Assembly (NCBI GenBank): GCA_011959205.1
Contig: BLLV01000120.1
Location: forward strand, 1 to 64,000
Source of the DNA: Bacteroidaceae bacterium
Lineage (GTDB): Bacteria > Bacteroidota > Bacteroidia > Bacteroidales > Bacteroidaceae
Length of the DNA stretch: 64,000 bases
Reading direction: 5' to 3'
The notes beneath the pieces were generated by a model. The model made no database searches, was not told where the DNA came from, and was given only the letters and a program-made list of their open reading frames with translations. This document shows positions 7,007 through 15,393 of this stretch, one piece after another. The translations under genes and the position numbers were made by a program. Positions within the stretch are counted from its first letter, which is position 1, and each line of letters opens with the position of its first letter.

Positions 7007-7897
7007 TTATAAGATAAGCCCGGATGCTAGTAGCGTTCCGAATAGCAGCATATTGCGGGAGGTTTCTCCCAATATGCTGTTTAATTCTTTTCCCTTTTTG
7101 ATTTTTACCATTCTTTGCCATGCCATGAAATGAGGTAACAGATAAATTTGGGGCAGTAAGGCAGCCCAGATGTGCCCTGTCGGAATAAACAACAAGCAAA
7201 GCCATGCGGCAGCCAATCCCAAAAATAAGTATAACCGCTGTCCTGCCTTGGCTCCCCAGCGTACTACGATTGTTCTTTTTCCGCTTTTCGCATCCTGATC
7301 GCGGTCACGGTAATTATTTACCATCAACAAGGTATCTATAATCAGTCCGCAAGCCAGGGAAGCGAGAGTCACGTTCCAAGTCCAGTCACGACACATCACA
7401 TAGTAGGTGCAGCCTACCGGTACAAACCCGAAAAAGACAATGACCAGTATGTCTCCCCATCCGTGATAAGCCAGCGGATAAGGCCCTGCTGTATAAAGAA
7501 AGGCGAATAAGATGCATAAGATTCCGACGGGAATCATTTCAAATCCTCCATAAGCCAATAGGCATGCTCCTGTCAGGCAGGCTGCTGCTGTGGTCAGGGC
7601 GATTCCTTTCCTCATGGCGTCCAGTGTGATCCAGCCTTGTGCGCAGGCACGTTCGGGACCCAGACGGTCTTCCCGGTCGCTGCCTTTCAAGTAATCAAAG
7701 TAATCATTAATGAAGTTGGCGTCTATCTGCATCAGAAAAGCGAATAGAAAACAAAGCAATGCCGGTATCATCTGAAACCGGTCCTCTGCATAAGCCAGGG
7801 CACACCCCAGCAAAACCGGAGTGGCGGCTCCTGCCAATGTCTTGGGACGGGCGGCCAGAAGCCATGCTTTTATTGAATTGACTTGAACTGTTCCCAT
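7007..7897 (-). CDS. menA: 1,4-dihydroxy-2-naphthoate polyprenyltransferase
   Basis: The 296-residue membrane protein has about eight hydrophobic segments and the prenyltransferase Asp-rich motif NDYFDYLKGSDREDR (about residues 64-78), plus a second motif NNYRDRDQDAKSGKRT (about residues 193-208). LAARPKTLAGAATPVLLG at the N-terminus is typical of MenA. It attaches the isoprenoid tail to DHNA in menaquinone synthesis at the inner membrane. It is transcribed divergently from the phosphoesterase gene, each with its own -7 element. Confidence 0.93.
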   Translation of the reverse strand: MGTVQVNSIKAWLLAARPKTLAGAATPVLLGCALAYAEDRFQMIPALLCFLFAFLMQIDANFINDYFDYLKGSDREDRLGPERACAQGWITLDAMRKGIALTTAAACLTGACLLAYGGFEMIPVGILCILFAFLYTAGPYPLAYHGWGDILVIVFFGFVPVGCTYYVMCRDWTWNVTLASLACGLIIDTLLMVNNYRDRDQDAKSGKRTIVVRWGAKAGQRLYLFLGLAAAWLCLLFIPTGHIWAALLPQIYLLPHFMAWQRMVKIKKGKELNSILGETSRNMLLFGTLLASGLIL

Positions 7898-7919
7898 GTC
7901 TTTTTATAATAAGGTTATG

Positions 7920-7950
7920 CAAAGATAAGACAATTAATTTCATATCTTTG
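7920..7950. promoter_or_regulatory. Divergent -7 elements for menA (-) and the phosphoesterase (+)
   Basis: CAAAGATA at 7920-7927 is TATCTTTG on the minus strand, 23 bases before the menA ATG. TATCTTTG at 7943-7950 on the plus strand lies 20 bases before the 7970 ATG. The two promoters are back to back with about 15 bases between them. Confidence 0.75.
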
Positions 7951-7969
7951 TCTCCAAATAGAAAGGATT

Positions 7970-8809
7970 ATGAAGAAACAGCTTCTTTTTCTGCTTTTGG
8001 CGGTTGTTTTATTGTCTTCTTGCGCTACAGCCACCTTGTCCGAGTTCCCGGGAGTAGGCCGTGTGAAGCGGTATGATTTTTATAGTTATGATCTTCCGCC
8101 GGCTTTCGACGGGTTCAGGATAGGGTTTGCTTCGGATTTTCATTATGAGAGCCGTTTGAAAAAAAACGATCTGAATAGTGTTGTGCGGGCATTAAAGTCT
8201 GTACATGCCGATGCTTTGCTGTTGGGCGGGGATTATCGTAGCAAGAAAGGTGGAAACCTGGACACTTTGTTCGCTGCGTTGAGCAGGGTTTATACACCTT
8301 ACGGAACATTTGCCGTGATGGGGAATCATGATTATGACTATTGTTATTCTGAAGTAGTGGAGGCTATGCGGAAGAATCATGTGCGGCTGATGGAACACAA
8401 CAGCTATAAGCTGGTGAAAGACGGTCAGCATATTATAGTGAGCGGGGTGCGCAATCCGTTCGATTTGAAAAGAAACGGTGACTCTCCCTCCCAGCATTTC
8501 CCGGTGGATGACTTCGTGATATTACTCACCCATACACCGGATTATGCGGAAGATACGAATGTTTCGAATGCCAATCTGGTGTTGGCGGGGCATACGCATG
8601 GCGGTCAGGTAAGTTTGTTCAAAAAGTATTCGCCGGTAAAACATTCCATTTATGGAAACCGTTTTCTTACTGGTTGGAAAGAAAATAGCAAAGGTACTCC
8701 CGTTATTATAACCAACGGGTTGGGAACCTCACGCATTGACGTCCGTTTGTTTACTCCCAGTGAAGTGGTTCTAGTGGTTTTGCATCGCGTTGAAAAACAG
8801 ACGGAATAA
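7970..8809 (+). CDS. Lipoprotein metallophosphoesterase (YaeI/UDP-diacylglucosamine hydrolase-like)
   Basis: The 279-residue protein begins with a lipoprotein signal whose lipobox ends LLSSC at Cys18. All calcineurin-like metal motifs are present in order: SDFHYE, LLGGDYRS, VMGNHDYDY, LTHTPDY and LAGHTHGGQ. This is the layout of YkuE/YaeI-type membrane-linked phosphoesterases, which may act on lipids or lipid-linked phosphates; the substrate is unknown. The lipobox implies attachment to a membrane facing the periplasm. It has its own promoter and a terminator at 8835. Confidence 0.9.
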   Translation: MKKQLLFLLLAVVLLSSCATATLSEFPGVGRVKRYDFYSYDLPPAFDGFRIGFASDFHYESRLKKNDLNSVVRALKSVHADALLLGGDYRSKKGGNLDTLFAALSRVYTPYGTFAVMGNHDYDYCYSEVVEAMRKNHVRLMEHNSYKLVKDGQHIIVSGVRNPFDLKRNGDSPSQHFPVDDFVILLTHTPDYAEDTNVSNANLVLAGHTHGGQVSLFKKYSPVKHSIYGNRFLTGWKENSKGTPVIITNGLGTSRIDVRLFTPSEVVLVVLHRVEKQTE

Positions 8810-8834
8810 GTGGGACTGTTCGCCGACAACATAC

Positions 8835-8862
8835 AGGGTGTTCATTATCGGACACCCTTTTT
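8835..8862 (+). terminator. Terminator after the phosphoesterase gene
   Basis: AGGGTGT (8835-8841) pairs with ACACCCT (8852-8858) and is followed by a short T-run. The 76 bases from here to the nadD stop hold nothing I recognise. Confidence 0.75.
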
Positions 8863-8938
8863 CTCGTTTATATATGCGGATTGCCGGTGACTTATTTCTG
8901 TAGTACATACTTTGCTTTTAATAAGATGGAAGCTGCTC

Positions 8939-9553
8939 TTACTCCGGAGTATCGTTTTGGATTGTGTCTTCCCGGGGATTTTTATTTGTTAATCGTTTAT
9001 ATACTGCCGGATGCAGGAAATATTGTACATCTCGTCCTTCCGTTAGTGCCTGTCTGATAAAAGTAGAACTGATTTCCAATAATGGAGTATCTACTAATCG
9101 TACGGAAGGAGGAAGGGCTGTTGGATCAATAGTGAAATTCGGACGGGGGTAGACCATTACTTGATGATTCTTTAAAATCTCCTCTGCCTTGTACCAACGG
9201 GGGAACAATATCCAATTGTCCGCACCGATGATAAGGATAAATTCCCTGTCGGGATAGGCTTTCTGTAAAGCATCCAAGGTATGTATGGTATAGGAGGGGC
9301 GGGAGAGATGAAATTCGAAGTCGGAAGCCCGGAATTTGGGATAATCCGCAATGGCCAGTTTTACCAGTTCCAATCGCAGATTATCATCCCATAAATCCGT
9401 CTGTCGCTTTAATGGATTGTGAGGAGAGACCAAGAACCATAATTCATCCAGCCCGCTATATTCACACAGGTAATTGGCAAGTGCCAGATGCCCTATATGA
9501 ACAGGATTGAATGAGCCGCCAAAAATGCCGGTTTTTATCTTACTCTTTTCCAT
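8939..9553 (-). CDS. nadD: Nicotinate-nucleotide adenylyltransferase
   Basis: The 204-residue protein has the nucleotidyltransferase signature [15 protein letters not shown] (residues 9-23) and the C-terminal ISSTFIR motif. It converts nicotinate mononucleotide to deamido-NAD, a core step of NAD synthesis. It is the last gene of the reverse-strand operon yicC-gmk-(61 aa)-nadD; its start overlaps the preceding small gene by 19 bases, which indicates coupled translation. Confidence 0.95.
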   Translation of the reverse strand: MEKSKIKTGIFGGSFNPVHIGHLALANYLCEYSGLDELWFLVSPHNPLKRQTDLWDDNLRLELVKLAIADYPKFRASDFEFHLSRPSYTIHTLDALQKAYPDREFILIIGADNWILFPRWYKAEEILKNHQVMVYPRPNFTIDPTALPPSVRLVDTPLLEISSTFIRQALTEGRDVQYFLHPAVYKRLTNKNPREDTIQNDTPE

Positions 9554-9720
9554 TTATTGTAATTCCATATTTGTCCTACAGTGACAATACCCATGGCTAT
9601 GGCAATAATGTATTTTTCCATTGCCATTGCAATGATGCCCACAGCTAAAGCTATAAAACCAATGAGGATACAAAGTATCAACATTCTTCGAGCCAGTTTT
9701 TTCGGATCTTTGATCATCAT
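9535..9720 (-). CDS. Small membrane protein between gmk and nadD
   Basis: This 61-residue product begins [12 protein letters not shown] and then has two hydrophobic segments (about residues 13-32 and 36-50), followed by NYNKWKRVR. The charge pattern suggests a two-pass inner-membrane protein. I do not recognise a named family. It starts two bases after the gmk stop and overlaps the nadD start by 19 bases, so it is expressed with both. The hydrophobic pattern and the tight packing argue that it is a real gene and not a chance frame. Confidence 0.7.
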   Translation of the reverse strand: MMIKDPKKLARRMLILCILIGFIALAVGIIAMAMEKYIIAIAMGIVTVGQIWNYNKWKRVR

Positions 9721-9721
9721 C

Positions 9722-10291
9722 TTATTTTTTTATAAAATCTTGAATAACTTTCAGTGCTTCCGCTTTTGCTTTCTCCAAATCATCATTTACTATCACAGTG
9801 TCGAATTTATCGGCAAACCCCAATTCGAATTCCGCTTTTGCCACCCGGCTTTCAATCACTTTGGGGGCATCGGTGCCGCGACCTGTCAGACGCTTACGGA
9901 GCTCTTCCACACTGGGGGGTTGGATGAAAACAGACAGTGCACGGTCTCCATAGTATTTTTTGATATTACATCCGCCCACCACATCTACGTCAAAAACCAC
10001 ATTTTGTCCGGCTTCCAGTTGCTTCTCCACCTGTGCTTTCAGCGTTCCGTAGAAACGGTTTTCATACACTTCCTCATATTCCAGAAACTCGTCATTGGCA
10101 ATGCGTTGTTTGAATTCTTCCGGAGATAGGAAAAAGTATTCCACACCATGTCGCTCTTCTCCGCGGGGAGGGCGGCTGGTGGCGGAAATAGAGAAGGACA
10201 GATTCAGGTTTTGTGTCAGCAGATAGTTGATAATGGTTGATTTGCCTGAGCCCGAGGGGGCTGAAAAAATGATAAGTTTTCCTGTTGCCAT
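9722..10291 (-). CDS. gmk: Guanylate kinase
   Basis: The 189-residue protein contains the P-loop SAPSGSGKSTI (about residues 9-19), the guanylate-kinase TSRPPRGEERHGVEYFFLS segment (short cores TSRPPR and GVEYFF), and FIQPPSVEELRKRL. It phosphorylates GMP to GDP. The length is slightly shorter than the 200-207 residues common in other bacteria but complete. It lies downstream of yicC, a pairing common in many bacteria, with 41 bases between the genes. Confidence 0.96.
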   Translation of the reverse strand: MATGKLIIFSAPSGSGKSTIINYLLTQNLNLSFSISATSRPPRGEERHGVEYFFLSPEEFKQRIANDEFLEYEEVYENRFYGTLKAQVEKQLEAGQNVVFDVDVVGGCNIKKYYGDRALSVFIQPPSVEELRKRLTGRGTDAPKVIESRVAKAEFELGFADKFDTVIVNDDLEKAKAEALKVIQDFIKK

Positions 10292-10332
10292 ATTTTACTT
10301 TTTTTATAAAAAACATCCGATGTGTGGGACGG

Positions 10333-11208
10333 CTACATTACGTTTAATACCTGCTCTTTGATCTGTTCCAATTCATCTTTCATCTGCACCACGATGTTCT
10401 GCATTTCGGCATGATTGGATTTGCTGCCGGTGGTATTGATCTCGCGCCCCATTTCTTGTGCTATGAAACCAAGTTTCTTCCCTTGGCCGTGACCGCCGGC
10501 CATGGTTTCACGGAAATATTTCAAATGATTGGCAAGACGTTGCTTTTCTTCGTTGATATCCAATTTCTCAATGTAATAGATCAATTCCTGTTCCAAGCGG
10601 TTCTTATCATAATCCACACTGATGGTTTTTTCCAATGCATCCGTAATGCGCTCACGTATCTTGGCTACACGTTCTGTTTCGTAGGGTTCGATGGATTTTA
10701 ATAAACTCTCAATGTTGTCAATCTTTTCGTTGAATTTCTTTTCCAGGGCGGCACCTTCCTGTTTACGGAAATCTACCAGATGGCTGATGGCCTCTTCCAC
10801 TACCTGGCGGACTACTTCCCATTCTTCTTCCGAAAGCTCCTGTACATCGACTTTGGTCAGTACATCGGGCATACGCAGAAGAGTTGCGAACCAATCTTCG
10901 GGCATAGGGATATGGGTGGTTTCGGAGATGGCTTTTATTTGATTGTAGTAGTTTTCTACAAGGGCGGCGTTGATGGGAGTGGCTGTGTCCGAAACGTCTT
11001 TCTCTACCCACAGGCTGAAATCAACTTTGCCGCGCTCCAGTGATTTGGAAATCATATTGCGGATTTCTATCTCTTTCTCACGGTATAAAGGAGCGATCCG
11101 TGTCGATAAGTCCATTGCTTTACTGTTCAGAGACTTGATCTCTACATTAATTTTCTTTTCTCCGAATATAGCGGTTGCTTTACCGTATCCGGTCATTGAC
11201 TGTATCAT
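10333..11208 (-). CDS. yicC: YicC-family endoribonuclease-like protein
   Basis: The protein of about 291 residues starts MIQSMTGYGKA, the family signature, and ends with the DUF1732 region (FIAQEMGREINTTGSKS, then VVQMKDELEQIKEQVLNV). Members cleave or modulate RNA in E. coli and Bacillus; the detailed role in Bacteroidota is unknown. An ATG seven codons upstream (11229) is rejected because it lies inside the -7 element at 11227-11234, upstream of the expected transcription start. It heads the operon with gmk, the small membrane gene and nadD. Confidence 0.92.
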   Translation of the reverse strand: MIQSMTGYGKATAIFGEKKINVEIKSLNSKAMDLSTRIAPLYREKEIEIRNMISKSLERGKVDFSLWVEKDVSDTATPINAALVENYYNQIKAISETTHIPMPEDWFATLLRMPDVLTKVDVQELSEEEWEVVRQVVEEAISHLVDFRKQEGAALEKKFNEKIDNIESLLKSIEPYETERVAKIRERITDALEKTISVDYDKNRLEQELIYYIEKLDINEEKQRLANHLKYFRETMAGGHGQGKKLGFIAQEMGREINTTGSKSNHAEMQNIVVQMKDELEQIKEQVLNVM

Positions 11209-11226
11209 AACTAATATGTTTTTTTG

Positions 11227-11276
11227 CAAAAGTAATCTTTTTATGGAAATGAAGTATAAATAAAAGTGTATATTTG
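11227..11276. promoter_or_regulatory. Divergent -7 elements for yicC (-) and tsaB (+)
   Basis: CAAAAGTA at 11227-11234 (TACTTTTG on the minus strand) serves yicC. TATATTTG at 11269-11276 on the plus strand lies 28 bases before the tsaB ATG and probably drives the whole 11.3-17.9 kb operon. Confidence 0.75.
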
Positions 11277-11303
11277 CACATTATATTATATAAGTAGAGC
11301 ATT

Positions 11304-11993
11304 ATGTCGTGTATTTTGCATATTGAAACTTCAACAGAGGTCTGCTCTGTTGCCGTCAGCGAGGATGGATTGGCGGTGTTTTCCAAAGAAGATTTGAAAG
11401 GACCTTCACATGCCGTGCAGCTGGGCGTATTCGTAGATGAGGCTTTATCGTTTGTCGACAGTCGTGGCATGCCGTTGGATGCAGTGGCTGTGAGCAGCGG
11501 GCCTGGTTCGTACACGGGGTTGCGTATTGGCGTTTCTATGGCGAAGGGCATTTGCTATGGACGTAATCTGCCGCTTATCGGACTTCCTACCTTGGAGGTA
11601 CTGTGTGTGCCGGTGTTGCTGCATCATTATTTGCCCGAGGATGCGTTGCTCTGCCCTATGATAGACGCACGTCGCATGGAGGTATATGCGGCTGTTTATG
11701 ACCGTGCGTTGAATGTGAAAAGAGAAATAGCTGCCGATATTGTTGATGAGCATTCTTATTTGGAGTTTCTGAATGAACACCCGGTTTATTTCTTTGGCAA
11801 CGGGGCTGCCAAATGCCGTGAGAAAATTACTCATCCCCATGCTCATTTCATTGATGATATCCGTCCGTTGGGCAAATGGATGTTCCCATTGGCGGAAAGG
11901 GAAATGGTAAGACAGAACTTTAAGGATGTGGCTTATTTTGAGCCTTTCTATTTGAAAGAGTTTGTAGCTTCCAAACCCAAAAAACTTTTGTAA
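11304..11993 (+). CDS. tsaB: tRNA threonylcarbamoyladenosine synthesis protein TsaB
   Basis: The 229-residue protein has the ASKHA-fold start LHIETSTEVCSVAV and the diagnostic SSGPGSYTGLRIGVSMAKG (about residues 65-83). TsaB is the scaffold partner of TsaD and TsaE in making t6A37 on ANN-decoding tRNAs. It has no catalytic metal-binding histidines of the TsaD type, as expected. It is the first gene of a conserved Bacteroidales operon containing murA, rimM, dxr and rseP. Confidence 0.93.
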   Translation: MSCILHIETSTEVCSVAVSEDGLAVFSKEDLKGPSHAVQLGVFVDEALSFVDSRGMPLDAVAVSSGPGSYTGLRIGVSMAKGICYGRNLPLIGLPTLEVLCVPVLLHHYLPEDALLCPMIDARRMEVYAAVYDRALNVKREIAADIVDEHSYLEFLNEHPVYFFGNGAAKCREKITHPHAHFIDDIRPLGKWMFPLAEREMVRQNFKDVAYFEPFYLKEFVASKPKKLL

Positions 11994-12037
11994 CAGCGGT
12001 AAGCAAATTAGTGCATAAATCATAAATTTTAAAATAT

Positions 12038-12661
12038 ATGGAGTATAATACTCAACAACGAACTTTACCCCTTCCCGAATATGGTAGAAGTGTACAGAAT
12101 ATGGTAGATCATGCTTTGACCATTGAGGACAGAGCTGAGCGCCAGCGTTGTGCGAACACGATTATCAACATTATGGGTGGCATGTTTCCGCATTTGCGGG
12201 ATGTGCCCGATTTCAAACATAAATTATGGGATCATTTGGCTATTATGGCCGATTTTAAGTTGGATATTGATTATCCGTATGAAATTGTGAAGAAAGAGAG
12301 CCTGGAAGTGAAACCCGATATGTTGCCTTATCCACATAATGAAATCCGTTACCGCCATTATGGCCGTATTTTGGAGAACATGATTAAAAAGGCAGTGGAC
12401 TATCCGGAAGGTGAGGAGAAAAAACAACTGATCAGTCTGATTGCAAACCACATGAAGAAATGTTTCCTAAACTGGAATAAAGACGGAGTGGAAGATCAGA
12501 AGATCTTGGATGACCTTCGCGATTACTCTAAGGGGACGATTACTCTGACCCCTGAAGATCTGCATTTGAATGAACAACAACGGGTTTATGTTCCACGCAG
12601 ACCGCAGCAGAACAATCAGCGCAGACCGCAACAAAACAACAATCAAAGAAAGAAATATTAA
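12038..12661 (+). CDS. DUF4290 domain protein
   Basis: The 207-residue protein matches the Bacteroidota DUF4290 family: MEYNTQQRTLPLPEYGRSVQ at the start, then RCANTIINIMGGMFPHLRD and DFKHKLWDHLAIM. The domain covers about residues 1-180; the tail is low complexity, with repeats of RRPQQNN ending in RKKY, which may be an unstructured, possibly RNA- or protein-binding arm. No function is known to me. Placement between tsaB and murA is conserved and suggests a link to cell-envelope or translation housekeeping, but that is inference. Confidence 0.85.
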   Translation: MEYNTQQRTLPLPEYGRSVQNMVDHALTIEDRAERQRCANTIINIMGGMFPHLRDVPDFKHKLWDHLAIMADFKLDIDYPYEIVKKESLEVKPDMLPYPHNEIRYRHYGRILENMIKKAVDYPEGEEKKQLISLIANHMKKCFLNWNKDGVEDQKILDDLRDYSKGTITLTPEDLHLNEQQRVYVPRRPQQNNQRRPQQNNNQRKKY

Positions 12662-12680
12662 TTCCTAAAAAATTGATACC

Positions 12681-13985
12681 ATGGCTTCGTTTGTAATTGA
12701 AGGAGGACATAAATTGCACGGCGAAATACATCCGCAAGGTGCTAAAAATGAAGTGCTACAGATCCTTTGTGCTACTCTGCTGACCTCAGAAGAAGTGACA
12801 GTAACTAATATTCCGGATATTCTGGATGTGAACAACTTGATCCAGTTGTTACGTGATATGGGGGTCAAGGTGTCGAAAATAGGAATTGATTCGTATGTGT
12901 TTAAGGCTGATACAGTGGATCTAAACTATCTGGAGAGTGATGAATTCTTAAAGAAATGTTCCAGCCTGAGGGGGTCAGTCATGTTGGTTGGTCCGTTGGT
13001 GGCCCGTTTTGGAAAGGCTTTGATTTCAAAGCCGGGTGGTGATAAGATAGGACGTCGTCGCCTGGATACTCACTTTATAGGTATTCAGAAGTTGGGAGCT
13101 TGTTTCAATTATGATGAGAAACGAAGTGTTTTCAGTATTTGCGCCGACCATTTGGAAGGTACTTATATGTTGCTGGATGAAGCTTCTGTCACCGGTACGG
13201 CTAATATTGTGATGGCTTCTGTTCTGGCAAAGGGCAAAACAACCATTTACAACGCTGCCTGTGAACCTTATTTACAGCAACTTTGCCGTATGTTGAACGG
13301 CATGGGGGCGAAGATTTCCGGTATCGCATCTAATTTGCTGACTATTGAAGGGGTGGAAAGCCTGCATGGCTGTAATCATCGGGTATTGCCTGATATGATT
13401 GAAGTAGGTAGTTTTATCGGAATGGCTGCCATGACAGGAAGTGCGCTTACCATCAAAAATGTGTCGCATGAAAACCTAGGTATTATTCCGGACAGTTTCC
13501 GTCGTTTGGGAATTAGAGTGGAGCAGCGGGGGGATGATCTTTTTATCCCCGAGCAGGAACATTATCAGATAGAATCGTTTATTGATGGCTCTATTATGAC
13601 CATAGCGGACGCTCCCTGGCCGGGGTTGACTCCGGACTTGCTCAGTGTGGTACTGGTGGTGGCAACACAGGCAAAGGGTAGCGTACTGATTCATCAGAAG
13701 ATGTTTGAAAGCCGTTTGTTCTTTGTTGACAAGCTCATAGATATGGGAGCACAGATTATATTATGTGACCCTCATCGTGCTGTTGTGATAGGTCATGACC
13801 ATAATTTTCTGCTTCGTGCCGGAAATATGACTTCACCCGACATCCGTGCCGGTATCGCTTTGCTGATAGCGGCAATGAGTGCCGATGGTACCAGCCGCAT
13901 ACACAATATAGAGCAGATAGACCGGGGATATCAGAATATAGACCAGCGTTTGAATGCGCTTGGCGCACGCATTACTAGAATTTAG
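12681..13985 (+). CDS. murA: UDP-N-acetylglucosamine 1-carboxyvinyltransferase
   Basis: The 434-residue protein is MurA, the first committed enzyme of peptidoglycan synthesis. It has the catalytic Lys-Asn pair in GAKNE (residues 20-24), LVGPLVARFGKA and the loop KPGGDKIGRRRLDTH (residues 117-131). In E. coli this loop holds Cys115, the residue alkylated by fosfomycin; here the aligned residue is Asp121 (codon 13041-13043). Asp at this site in Mycobacterium and Chlamydia MurA keeps activity but blocks fosfomycin binding. Seven bases separate it from rimM downstream. Confidence 0.95.
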   Translation: MASFVIEGGHKLHGEIHPQGAKNEVLQILCATLLTSEEVTVTNIPDILDVNNLIQLLRDMGVKVSKIGIDSYVFKADTVDLNYLESDEFLKKCSSLRGSVMLVGPLVARFGKALISKPGGDKIGRRRLDTHFIGIQKLGACFNYDEKRSVFSICADHLEGTYMLLDEASVTGTANIVMASVLAKGKTTIYNAACEPYLQQLCRMLNGMGAKISGIASNLLTIEGVESLHGCNHRVLPDMIEVGSFIGMAAMTGSALTIKNVSHENLGIIPDSFRRLGIRVEQRGDDLFIPEQEHYQIESFIDGSIMTIADAPWPGLTPDLLSVVLVVATQAKGSVLIHQKMFESRLFFVDKLIDMGAQIILCDPHRAVVIGHDHNFLLRAGNMTSPDIRAGIALLIAAMSADGTSRIHNIEQIDRGYQNIDQRLNALGARITRI

Positions 13986-13991
13986 AGAATC

Positions 13992-14510
13992 ATGATTAAG
14001 AAAGATGAAGTTTTCAAGATTGGTATATTCAACAAACCGCATGGAGTAAAAGGAGAAATCTCATTTACTTTTACGGATGATATTTTTGACCGTGTGGAAG
14101 GTGAGTATCTGGTCTGTCTGTTGGATGGTATATTTGTGCCTTTTTTTATTGAAGAGTACCGTTTTCGTTCGGATACCACCGCTTTGGTAAAGCTGGAGGG
14201 GGTGGATACTTCGGAAAAGGCCCGTATGTTTACGAATGTAGAGGTTTATTTCCCGAAGAAATATGCCGATGAGGAGGAAGATTCGGAGGATATACCTACT
14301 TGGAACTATTTTATTGGTTTTAAGGTGGAAGATGTGAACCATGGTGAGCTGGGCGAAATTGTAGCGGTGGATGACAGTACGATGAATGTCCTTTTTGCCA
14401 TTGAGAAAGATGGTGAGGAACTTCTCCTGCCCGCCCACGAGGAATTTATCATCCAATTGGATAAGAAAAAGCGTTTGCTGAAGGTGGAAGTACCTGATGG
14501 CTTGATATAA
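13992..14510 (+). CDS. rimM: Ribosome maturation factor RimM
   Basis: The 172-residue protein has the two RimM barrels: [13 protein letters not shown] in the N-terminal domain (about residues 11-23) and the PRC-barrel with [18 protein letters not shown] (cores GFKV and GELGEI) and the closing [13 protein letters not shown]. It helps mature the 30S head around S19. It is embedded between murA and an M23 peptidase gene in the same transcript. Confidence 0.94.
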   Translation: MIKKDEVFKIGIFNKPHGVKGEISFTFTDDIFDRVEGEYLVCLLDGIFVPFFIEEYRFRSDTTALVKLEGVDTSEKARMFTNVEVYFPKKYADEEEDSEDIPTWNYFIGFKVEDVNHGELGEIVAVDDSTMNVLFAIEKDGEELLLPAHEEFIIQLDKKKRLLKVEVPDGLI

Positions 14511-14529
14511 ATCATAGAAAGTGCGTGCA

Positions 14530-15387
14530 ATGAAGAAAAAAGGAAAGAAAGCATTTTGGCATAATTTCAAGTTTAAGTATAAACTGACCATTACCAATGA
14601 AAATACGTTGGAGGAGATTGTGGGACTGCACGTTTCCAAACTCAATGGTGTGTCTGTATTGCTGTCTGCCGTAACGGTAATTTTCCTGATTTCGGCAACG
14701 ATCATTGTATTTACTCCTTTACGTAACTATTTGCCGGGATATATGAACAGTGAAGTGCGTGCGCAGGTAGTGGCCAATGCGTTGCGGGCTGATTCACTGC
14801 AGCAAGTGGTGGCACGGCAGAATATGTATATCATGAATATTCAGGATATATTTAGTGGAAAAATAAAAGCAGATACGGTTCAATCTATTGATACTTTGAC
14901 CATTCTCCGTTCTGATTCTTTGATGGAGCGTACCAGGCGGGAAGAAGAGTTTCGCAAACAATATGAGGAATCGGAACGATATAATCTGACGGCTGTAAAT
15001 GATAATAATGCCGCTTCCGGATTGATATTTTATCGTCCCACACGTGGCATGATGTCATCTAATTTTGACTTGGAGAACAGGCATTACGGAGTGGACATTG
15101 CCGCCAACCCCAATGAAAGTGTGTTGGCAACATTGGATGGAACAGTGATTCTGTCTACTTATACGGCAGAAACCGGTTATGTTATTCAGATACAGCACGG
15201 ACAGGATTTTGTGTCGGTATATAAACATTGTGGTTCGTTATTAAAGAAAGAAGGCGACCCGGTGAAAGGTGGTGAAGCTATTGCATTGGTAGGAAATACC
15301 GGTGAAAAAACTACCGGACCGCATCTGCATTTCGAATTGTGGCACAAGGGACGTGCGATTGATCCCTCAAAATACATTGTATTTTAA
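14530..15387 (+). CDS. Membrane-anchored M23 (LytM-type) peptidase
   Basis: The product, about 285 residues, has a cytoplasmic N-terminus rich in Lys, one transmembrane helix (about residues 42-63), a coiled periplasmic linker (about residues 75-160), and a C-terminal M23 domain with HYGVDIAA and HLHFELW, the zinc-ligand motifs. Such proteins either cut peptidoglycan cross-bridges or activate amidases. A GTG at 14521 is a possible earlier start; I prefer the ATG at 14530. Its position before dxr and rseP is a conserved arrangement. Confidence 0.88.
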   Translation: MKKKGKKAFWHNFKFKYKLTITNENTLEEIVGLHVSKLNGVSVLLSAVTVIFLISATIIVFTPLRNYLPGYMNSEVRAQVVANALRADSLQQVVARQNMYIMNIQDIFSGKIKADTVQSIDTLTILRSDSLMERTRREEEFRKQYEESERYNLTAVNDNNAASGLIFYRPTRGMMSSNFDLENRHYGVDIAANPNESVLATLDGTVILSTYTAETGYVIQIQHGQDFVSVYKHCGSLLKKEGDPVKGGEAIALVGNTGEKTTGPHLHFELWHKGRAIDPSKYIVF

Positions 15388-15393
15388 AACATT

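Noticed and set aside
8863..8938. Possible promoter (TACTTTG) between the phosphoesterase terminator and nadD
   Set aside because: One base short of the TAnnTTTG consensus and no plus-strand gene follows.
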